Shown here piece after piece: positions 57,501-64,000 of a stretch of DNA of 64,000 nt. Made by a program: the position numbers and the translations under genes. The notes under the pieces were generated by a model. It searched no databases. It was not told where the DNA came from and saw nothing but the letters and a program-made list of their open reading frames with translations. The DNA is from Pelodera strongyloides (Eukaryota; Nematoda; Chromadorea; Rhabditida; Rhabditidae): NCBI GenBank assembly GCA_036852015.1, contig JAANDG010000132.1, positions 199,501-263,500 on the forward strand, in the 5' to 3' direction. Numbering within the stretch: position 1 is the stretch's first letter; each line of letters starts with the position of its first letter.

Positions 57501-60500
57501 AAGTGATTGGATACCACCGTGGAAATTTCAGCGACACGTAAGTGATCAAAGTTTCAGTATTGTTGCACGCAAGTGATTATCCATCGAATATGAATTATTG
57601 ATTTAAAGCGGTATTGTACCTTGTTTTGGTTTTTTTGCCTACTAATGGTTTGAACAAAAACTAAGACAATGGAAAATATCAAAATAACAGTAAATGGACA
57701 CGTCAACGTCATACAAAGAAAAATAACTCAAAGTCCTCAAAATAACTCAAACACTCAAACTCACAGTTTATGTGCCCGTCCTCGTTTTTCAACTTGCACG
57801 AAAAGAACTCGGTGTTTGGGTTTGGCTAGAGTGTGCCGTTCATATGTTTGCTAGTGGAGCTACAGCTACCGTAGGGCGAAAAGAGGGTACAATACGGCTT
57901 TAAGGGAGCGGCACATACCAGAGGCCGTATTCACCAACACACAGGGAGCCCTCCCTCAGACCACGAGCGCTCTGAATCTCTTCTGCTCTCACATTCTATG
58001 CGCACTCTTTAGCTCCCTGGGGTCCAGGGAGGGCTCCCTGCGTGTTGGTGAATACGGCATCTGGAGTGCCTGAGGATGCGCACGTACTCGTAAAAAGTTG
58101 AATCCGCATCGCTCTTTTATTAAAGGGAGGCAATCAGGAAATTGGTAGTGTGTGATTATGACTTGTTGCGCGCGCCCTGCTGGAATCCCAGGAAATAATT
58201 GGGGCTAGGCGCGCGATAGCGCGCCTAGCCCTTTTTGGTTCTTCTACGGGGTTTTCCCGGACCTTGGAGCACTTTTCAATGAATAGCACAAAAACTACTT
58301 AACCAATCGGGCTCCAATTTTGCAAATCTACTCTGGATACTATTTTCTATGCGCCTGCAAAAATTCAGCCCTTAACGTCAGGTTTGAATATATGTAATAA
58401 AAAAAACGACTGACGTTATATGTCCATATAGTAGTTTGTATCCAACCTTCCTCAATTTTGGAGATGGCTGAACGGATCCTTTTGAAATCAAAGCCATCAT
58501 AGCAAGTCGGCTTGCGGGCATCACGCAAAGCCATCGGAATTTTAAAATATTTATTTCTAAGTATTGATTTATTGATTTTTATTGCTTTTTTTGCCATTTT
58601 TGGTACATTTTCGGCCCTAGCGCGCTTCGCAATGAACATTTTGGTCCCAAACTTCGGCAGTAGATAGATGAAGTGTTGCTGAGAATAATTCTCTATGACG
58701 GCAACTTTCGCTGATATCGATTTCTTGGACTTTTGGGCCTCTGAAAATTGCACCCTCCCTCGTTTTCATGCCGGCCGAAACCCCGCCCCCTAGATGGACC
58801 CCGCCCCCTTTGACCTCTAGCCCGCCTAATTGAGGGAGCGTCATAGTTAGTGGGCAGGACAAGTTATACTGCATTCAACCACGGAAAATAACTGCCCTGC
58901 AATACCCTTCCTTGGGTAATTTTTTTTCGTTCGTAATCTATGATTAGGCTTGTAAGCCTAGGGAAACCCTTTTTTTTTGTTTTGAGCACACGCAATGTGA
59001 TGAAAGCTTTGACGTAGGGTTAGTTTTTGAATATGTATGTCAAACAAAAGGCGAAGGTTTCAGTACCGATTTATTAAATTTTTTCGCCAACAAAACCTTT
59101 CATCTCCCTTCCTATGACATAGTCTACTGCTGTAAGATTTGCTGAATATTGTGGAAGAACTAAAGTGGTAAAAGACTGAAATTCTAAGTCGGCGAAGTTG
59201 AAAAGATAATTTGTGACTTTTAGTTCTGTGCAAGAGGTGAACTTTCTGCCAAAGTCACATACATTATCACATAACTTTTAGAATACAAGTTTGGAAACCA
59301 CTTGCTGAATTTGAAGGGATAATGTATTCTGAATTCTACATAATCGAATATACATATTAGCCCGTATTCTCGGGCCGCACGGAACTTCAAAAATGGGAAC
59401 ATGTTCCGGGAAAATATCCGCGCGGAAATCTTCCGCTGCGGAAATGGTTCCGCTCTGGATGGGCGCCAGAATACGAATCGAACGGAACACGTTCCATGTA
59501 GTTTAAAACGTTGACTTTACCATTAATTTTCTTTCATATTTTGAGTTTATATTATAATTGTTTTTAACACATTTGTTCTCTGTTTAAAGAGTTACAGCAA
59601 GTTTCTAGCATTTATGTGCTTAATTTTTCACTAACGAACTGTAAATTTAAAGAAAATTATTCTATAAAAATAAAAAAGATGAAAGAAAAACAAATAACAA
59701 AAATTTACAAAGAAATTAAATAAAAATAAAGCAACGGAAAATTTCCGTCGTGATTTCCCACCCAAAAACCTCGGGGAAATTTTTGTATGGAAAAAATTTC
59801 CGTTTGGCCGAACGGAAATTTGCAGACTACAAACTACACGCTCCGTTTTTCCGAGAATACCATTCTTTTCGCGGAACGGAACATGTTCCGCGACGGAAAA
59901 TTTCCGTGCGCCCGAGAATACGGGCTATTGTGGCATATGGCTATTTGCACAGCCCCTCTTTCCGAATTCTTAGTTGGCTGCGTAATGTTGCGGTCACAGT
60001 GGCTACTTGGGTGTATCTGGTAGAGTAGAGGACTCGTAGTAGATGTATTATGGTTCAAGTTCTGGAAGCGGCGAACTTTTTGCAATGAATCGGGCCAGCA
60101 ATTATTTGACAGTTAACTGCGTTATACAGTCTTCTGTTAAAGCGAAATGCTAGCCTCATTGGAAAATTTGCATATGATAAGCAAATCCTATGTATCTTAT
60201 GCTCATTTTGTACGATTGCCGTGGACGATCGTACAAAATTAGCATAGGATACATAGGATTTGCTTATCATATGCAAATTTTCCAAAGGGGCTAGCATTTC
60301 GCTTTAATGAATATCAATATGAGTCAAAATTGGACGTTTATGTATAAGTTTATTGAAAGAAGTGAGTTTCTTAATTTTTATCCCTCAATATACAAAAGGA
60401 TATTTGCCAAATATCTGCAAAAAGAGGAAAATATTTTATCGTGTAAAAAGTGGACTGTTTTAGGCCGGTGTTTTTGGATCTTTAGCGCGACGTGAGTCAA

Positions 60501-62974
60501 AAGTCTGTAGTGAGTGTGTAGTTAGTTAATTACTTACTGTATTGAAAAAAAATGAGCGGCGACAAAAAGAGACCAATTCAGTTATGAGCTGCGGCAACAA
60601 AACAAAAAGTGATAAATTCATTTCTGAAGACTAAATAATATTATATGAAACACCAAATTTTAATTTGCCAATTATTTATTTCTATCCAACGGGGAGCCAA
60701 AAATTGCGGCTGACAAAGGTCGCATCTTGCAGCTTATAGTTGTTAGTGCTACTAAACAAAAGGCGCAGTGGTGTATATCTCAAAAAAAAAGCCTGGTGGT
60801 CCAGTGGCAGCGCGTTCGTCTCTAACGCAAACGACCCGAGTTCGATTCCGGCCCGTGACACCTTTGAAACCACCAGGCGAGGGAATCATGGGCGATCCCT
60901 CCTGGCCTTAGCCCGAAGACGTCGAGCAATTTGTCATCTGGAACTCGTCGCCTACTGCTCAGGACCTCTGCGGAACATGTCATAAGCAAACATTGAATCT
61001 GTATTTTCACCCTTGAATAAAGGTGCACGCTCTTGAAGCGTAAAACAAATTTTAAAAATTTAATAAAAATTTTAAATTTTTTTTTTTTTTTTTTTTAATT
61101 TGCCAATTATTTATTTCTATCCAACGGGGAGCCAAAAATTGCGGCGCTCCCTTGCTGTTTCCCATTGTGGTTAGTTAACTAGTGAACATAAAAATAAGGT
61201 GTGGAGTGTGGACTATGGAAGTTGCCGAACTGGCAAGGTCGACCGTTTCAAAAAGGAATTAATAATGGTATTTATGGGCAAGTATGTTTATAGTGTGTGT
61301 AGATAATATAATAATATAATAATATTTATTACGCACACAAAAATGTACACGCACAGTTTGTCGATAAAATACACAAAGACATAAAAAGCGAACAAAAAAG
61401 AAATACAACAATATACAGGAGATCATAACTGAAGACTACGAATGGGAAAATATTGTCGGATTGCTCTCAATTATTAACGAGGTTCGATTATTAACGAGGA
61501 TAATGCATCTTATCAAACGACATAACACAGCACACCCATAATACATATTTCATAACAGAGCGGGAAACGGTGTCTCTGGCATCGTGCAATATATTTCAAA
61601 GGTTTCTGGGTCATTAGCATGGATACAAGTCTTGTATTCATTTAGCGGAATGCTTTCTTTTGAGATATACACCACTGCGCCTTTTGTTTAGTAGCACTAA
61701 CAACTATAAGCTGCAAGATGCGACCTTTGTCAGCCGCAATTTTTGGCTCCCCGTTGGATAGAAATAAATAATTGGCAAATTAAAATTTGGTGTTTCATAT
61801 AATTTAAAATTTTTAAAATTTGTTTTACGCTTCAAGAGCGTGCACCTTTATTCAAGGGTGAAAATACAGATTCAATGTTTGCTTATGACATGTTCCGCAG
61901 AGGTCCTGAGCAGTAGGCGACGAGTTCCAGATGACAAATTGCTCGACGTCTTCGGGCTAAGGCCAGGAGGGATCGCCCATGATTCCCTCGCCTGGTGGTT
62001 TCAAAGGTGTCACGGGCCGGAATCGAACTCGGGTCGTTTGCGTTAGAGACGAACGCGCTGCCACTGGACCACCAGGCTTTTTTTTTGAGATATACACCAC
62101 TGCGCCTTTTGTTTAGTAGCACTAACAACTATAAGCTGCAAGATGCGACCTTTGTCAGCCGCAATTTTTGGCTCCCCGTTGGATAGAAATAAATAATTGG
62201 CAAATTAAAATTTGGTGTTTCATATAATATTATTTAGTCTTCAGAAATGAATTTATCACTTTTTGTTTTGTTGCCGCAGCTCATAACTGAATTGGTCTCT
62301 TTTTGTCGCCGCTCATTTTTTTTCAATACAGTAAGTAATTAACTAACTACACACTCACTACAGACTTTTGACTCACGTCGCGCTAAAGATCCAAAAACAC
62401 CGGCCTAAAACAGTCCACTTTTTACACGATAAAATATTGGTTCTACGTTATCGCTGATCTGATATGATTCCCCATCGTGATATCTATTTATTCTAGATCG
62501 ATGACCAAGCACTGCGGAAGAATTTGGTTGAAGATGACAATTCAAATTACAGAAAGGTTTCTTTATGTTCTATAATCGACGCACAGATCCAGATGAAAGG
62601 GCGGGATTTTTCGAACTGACGTTTATTTTTTTTAATACGCGTAGTATTTTAGCGAAAATTTGTAGCATGATATGCTCTCGTTCTTTCCTTTTTAGAGTTG
62701 AACCCTTTAGTCATTTCATTGCAAGTTCTTATCTTTTTTTTGTAAGCGGACTTAGAAAAAGGCCTCAAGGCTCGCGTGCGCGTCGACAAAAAAATGCTTG
62801 AGCCGAGCTAAATAATTTTCCGCATTTATTACGTTTTCTTCTGAATTTAATAAGGTTTACTCGGGGTGCTTTCAGAAAAAGCGACATCACCACAGTGACG
62901 GAGCTAATTTTGGAGATGAACAGTTGTATGTGGACCCGGGACATTTGGTCTATTCGACATCTGAGAGAGTGTGA
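46982..62974 (+). CDS. SANT/Myb-like repeat protein, about 500 aa, 17 or more exons (model incomplete at two junctions)
   Basis: Exons: 46982-47097, 47340-47389, 48527-48632, 49492-49574, 49775-49886, 50175-50236, 50838-50916, 54203-54291, 54601-54659, 54993-55062, 55338-55510, 55610-55752, 56778-56863, 57145-57203, 57475-57537, 62497-62556 and 62876-62974. The first seven and most later joins are in phase; the joins 50916/54203 and 55752/56778 are not, so an exon is missed or lost there. The N-terminal third looks like tandem SANT/Myb or TTF1/REB1-type repeats: an acidic start with spaced tryptophans (FSSDEDQIIKKNWRRL) and a recognition-type segment (GLDDRTAVQVRYRM), then a second helix-turn-helix-like part (ISKRMNIPTTRVRRLYY). 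The tail is charged, ending with a His run. I do not recognise the family member. DNA binding, perhaps in a SNAPc- or TOFU-like promoter complex, is a guess. Confidence 0.65.
47793..48395. repeat. Intronic region with GCATGC clusters and inverted segments
   Basis: GCATGCATGC motifs occur near 47798, 47818, 47841, 48349 and 48376, partly in opposite orientation. Between them are repeated blocks such as GAGGGAAACTCCCTGTCA near 48213 and 48239. No coding frame is convincing. It looks like a decayed element with inverted ends. Confidence 0.45.
49084..49190. repeat. Short fold-back sequence
   Basis: AATAAATAGCCTGCAGTG (49105-49122) is exactly inverted at 49145-49162. An outer ATATGCAATTGC / GCAATTGCATAT pair extends it. 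It lies in an intron. Confidence 0.8.
50636..50708 (-). other. tRNA-like head of a SINE
   Basis: On the minus strand an A-box-like TGGCCCATTGG and a B-box GAGTTCGAATCC are correctly spaced. The anticodon arm is not canonical. It may be a relative of the SINE at 60791. Confidence 0.45.
51706..53211 (-). pseudogene. Penelope-like reverse transcriptase, 5' end broken by a MITE
   Basis: A 490-codon frame from an ATG at 53178 (open back to about 53211) encodes a reverse transcriptase. The motifs VMDFSSLFTNLP (motif A), KGVPQGGNASP (motif B) and FRYMDDI (motif C) are of the Penelope/telomerase-like type. No GIY-YIG endonuclease follows; the frame stops at 51706. Upstream, a 98-bp family-A MITE (53211-53308) separates it from another minus-strand open segment (to about 53444) with matching composition, so the original protein was probably longer and is now interrupted. 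It sits in a SANT-gene intron in antisense. Confidence 0.75.
53211..53308. repeat. Short family-A MITE inside the Penelope-like element
   Basis: The left end GGGCGAAATACCGGCCGG and right end CCGACCGGTATTTCGCTTTA are inverted. Only 98 bp, the shortest copy here. The flanking TTAA is degenerate. Confidence 0.8.
53973..54034. repeat. (TA)n microsatellite
   Basis: About 62 bases of TA repeats in a SANT-gene intron. Confidence 0.95.
54484..54531. repeat. (GT)n microsatellite
   Basis: About 24 GT units. Apparent Cys/Val or Thr/His ORFs here are translations of the repeat. Confidence 0.95.
55775..56065. repeat. Family-D MITE, truncated at the right
   Basis: It begins TTAAAGCGGCATTGTAACCT and follows the copy at 57603-57903 (GCCCGTCC...GGACGGGC loop, TTTCATATGT) up to GAAAAGAAGTTACA, but the closing TACGGCTTTAA is missing. 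It starts 22 bases after a SANT-gene exon. Confidence 0.7.
57603..57903. repeat. Family-D MITE, long form
   Basis: TTAAAGCGGTATTGTACC at the left is inverted at the right as GGGTACAATACGGCTTTAA. Longer than the 29074 and 33987 copies, with a different interior. Confidence 0.8.
57918..58064. repeat. Family-F MITE, second copy
   Basis: CCAGAGGCCGTATTCACCAA and the inner GGGAGCCCTCCCT are inverted at the right end as AGGGAGGGCTCCCTGCGTG and TTGGTGAATACGGCATCTGG. Confidence 0.9.
58202..58231. repeat. Perfect 13-bp GC-rich hairpin followed by T-run
   Basis: GGGCTAGGCGCGC and GCGCGCCTAGCCC flank a GATA loop, then CTTTTT. The roughly 700 bp after it (AACCAATCGGGCTCCAATTTT and neighbours) has the look of a decayed transposon, possibly Helitron-like. 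I cannot prove the class. Confidence 0.5.
59358..59927. repeat. 570-bp element with TAGCCCGTATTCTCGGGC ends
   Basis: TAGCCCGTATTCTCGGGC at the left is inverted at the right as GCCCGAGAATACGGGCTA. Inner sequences rich in GGAAC/GTTCC and TTTCCG also occur in both orientations. No coding capacity. Confidence 0.8.
60137..60307. repeat. Family-B fold-back MITE, clean copy
   Basis: TTAAAGCGAAATGCTAGCCTC and the following arm are inverted almost perfectly, ending GGCTAGCATTTCGCTTTAA. The centre is CGATTGCCGTGGACGATCG. It would fold into a hairpin of about 75 bp. Confidence 0.9.
60791..61057 (+). mobile_element. tRNA-derived SINE, plus-strand copy
   Basis: The head GCCTGGTGGTCCAGTGGCAG has an A-box-like TGGTCCAGTGG, and GAGTTCGATTCC is a B box about 45 bases further on, as in a pol III promoter. 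The body ends near TAAAGGTGCACGCTCTTGAAG and an A/T-rich tail. It sits within the left arm of the palindrome. Confidence 0.75.
61811..62077 (-). mobile_element. tRNA-derived SINE, minus-strand copy
   Basis: Inverse copy of the element at 60791, in the right arm of the palindrome. Identical by eye, so the two arose by a recent inverted duplication rather than by independent insertions. Confidence 0.75.
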
Positions 62975-63003
62975 AAGACCAGGTATGCCAGACTCGCCAT
63001 GGG

Positions 63004-63009
63004 AATAAA
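63004..63009 (+). terminator. Poly(A) signal AATAAA of the SANT-like gene
   Basis: AATAAA 30 bases after the stop codon at 62974, supporting the chosen last exon. Confidence 0.6.
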
Positions 63010-63046
63010 AGAGTGTGTATAGTAATTAAGTAACCAGTTCCCGGTT

Positions 63047-63368
63047 AGCTTTCTCCAGGAGCTACTGCCAGCTTATATATGGAGTGAAACGAAGCACTGT
63101 TGTTACATTTCCACCTAATCCTTCTCCAAGTTTACGCCTGGGAACTTACACCCTGATTCTCCTCGTTGCAAGAAGTGTAGAAGTCATAATGACCCAGTTT
63201 CATTGGCTTTCTCCAGGAGCTACTGCCAGCTTATATATGGAGTGAAACGAAGCACTGTTGTTACATTTCCACCTAATCCTTCTCCAAGTTTACGCCTGGG
63301 GGAACTTACATTACACCGTGATTCTCTTCGTTGTCAGAAGTGTAGAAGTGATAATGGTCCAGTTTCAT
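63047..63368. repeat. Tandem duplication of about 161 bp
   Basis: The units start GCTTTCTCCAGGAGCTACTG at about 63048 and 63210 and run through CTTCTCCAAGTTTACGCCTGG to AGAAGTGTAGAAGT. In one frame each unit encodes an RC.KCRS-type CxxC motif. The frame is not conserved across both copies, so coding status is unclear. Confidence 0.75.
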
Positions 63369-63486
63369 TCAGTTCGGTAGTGAGAAGTGAGAACCTACCG
63401 GTGATTTTCCAAATTATTTCTGCACTATTGGGCCTGATTGACTGACGTGTTGGTTGACTCGATCAGGATTTTTTTAGTCCGCCGCT

Positions 63487-63578
63487 ATGAGCTTGAAGTC
63501 TTACGTGAAGAAAGGGAAGCGCAAGTATGAGAGGTCGGATGAGGAAACGGAAGAAAATGAAGAGCCTCTTCATAAAAT
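63487..63578 (+). CDS. First exon of a further gene, truncated by the window end; product unknown
   Basis: ATG at 63487 lies 9 bases after a T-rich acceptor (ATTTTTTTAG), a likely trans-splice site. The exon encodes a Lys/Glu-rich start (MSLKSYVKKGKRKYERSDEE) and can end at GTGAGA (63579); the frame otherwise stops two codons later. A possible later exon starts at 63958 after ATTCCAG, but its phase does not fit a direct join. Unidentified. Confidence 0.45.
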
Positions 63579-64000
63579 GTGAGAAATGGAGATGAGATGG
63601 TTAATGTCAGATGTAAGTTTTATTTTTCGGGTTTGCAAAGAATCCGTGCTCTGGAAAAGGGCAGAATTCTTTGGGGGCGGGGATAGATCGTTTGTCTGTA
63701 AATGGCGCTGGTCACTTACATTGCTAGCAAGCGCCCTCCCGGTTAGGCTAGGCCTAGGCTACACGCACCACTTTTCGCAACCACGTAACCGATTCACCCT
63801 AGCACACGCCCGGCACACATGGCACGACCGCGTGCCCTCCGTCGGCTAATCTACCTGATTTGATAGTAGATCTTCATAACCTTTTAACTATAAATCAACT
63901 ACCCAAATACCTAAAAGACAAAAGAATGTTAATTGTTCACAACCGTGCGTATTCCAGGAAGAACTGAATTTCTGGGCGCCGACACCTTTTTTATTTTCGA
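63579..64000 (+). other. Probable intron and partial downstream exon of the last gene
   Basis: A second good donor (GATGTAAGT) is at 63612, so the first exon could belong to more than one splice form. An acceptor at 63951-63957 opens a frame reading EELNFWAPTPF to the end of the window. Nothing else is recognised here. Confidence 0.3.

Larger units (their letters stand above)
60431..62437. repeat. Large inverted repeat (about 636-bp arms, 735-bp spacer)
   Basis: 60431-61066 and 61802-62437 are inverse copies with no difference seen apart from homopolymer lengths. Translations of the two arms are identical in the segments compared. The spacer holds further copies of pieces of the arms: the block CCAACGGGGAGCCAAAAATT recurs at about 60688, 61120, 61740 and 62160. 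It is in the intron before the exon at 62497. Confidence 0.9.

Noticed and set aside
60791..61057. True tRNA gene on the plus strand
   Set aside because: The pol III boxes are there, but the sequence is present twice in the palindrome with a long SINE-like body, and it does not close a cloverleaf.
61883..62128. Identical 68-aa and 81-aa ORFs at 60740-61028 and 61840-62128
   Set aside because: They are the same SINE sequence read in the two arms of the palindrome, not a conserved gene pair.

Overview
The window is eukaryotic and most likely from a nematode. Exons are short, introns end in TTTCAG or TTTNAG, and several start codons sit just downstream of trans-splice-like acceptors (44540, 46982, 63487, and probably 58). 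The large retroelement is a BEL/Pao element with a phlebovirus-type envelope region, a combination known from nematodes. I rebuilt the genes by hand from splice signals, reading phase and family similarity.

Layout. 1-59 (-): first exon of a gene running off the left edge. 4785-10668 (+): an 11-exon short-chain dehydrogenase of the retinol/17-beta-HSD6 type; its 5' exon was not found. 12788-13269 (-): a two-exon secreted Gly/Tyr-rich peptide. 13456-25294 (-): an apparently intact BEL/Pao retrotransposon with 580-bp LTRs, 5-bp target duplication, one fused gag-pol-env frame, a second zinc-knuckle ORF, and a leader of tandem hairpin repeats. 26487-32626 (-): GID8/TWA1, a subunit of the CTLH/GID ubiquitin ligase, with a long acidic N-terminal extension. 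33434-43544 (-): SPRTN/DVC-1, the DNA-protein crosslink protease, 14 exons and 489 aa in my model; its second intron is almost entirely a 4.8-kb element with terminal inverted repeats and about 75 copies of a 62-bp hairpin satellite. 44540-46439 (+): GET1/WRB, the tail-anchored protein insertion receptor, divergent from SPRTN. 46982-62974 (+): a long SANT/Myb-like gene with big repeat-filled introns that hold a Penelope-like reverse transcriptase and a 2-kb palindrome. 63487 onward (+): first exon of a further gene.

The genes are unrelated housekeeping functions (lipid/retinoid redox, ubiquitin ligase, DNA repair, ER insertion, putative DNA binding) rather than one pathway. The space between exons is dominated by short fold-back elements that begin TTAAAG and end CTTTAA. 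At least seven families share these ends and several sit end to end sharing one TTAA, which points to a common TTAA-targeting transposase.

The best candidates for something new are the TIR-bounded hairpin satellite inside SPRTN, the covarying hairpin repeats in the BEL leader, the extra zinc-knuckle ORF downstream of env, and the GID8 extension.
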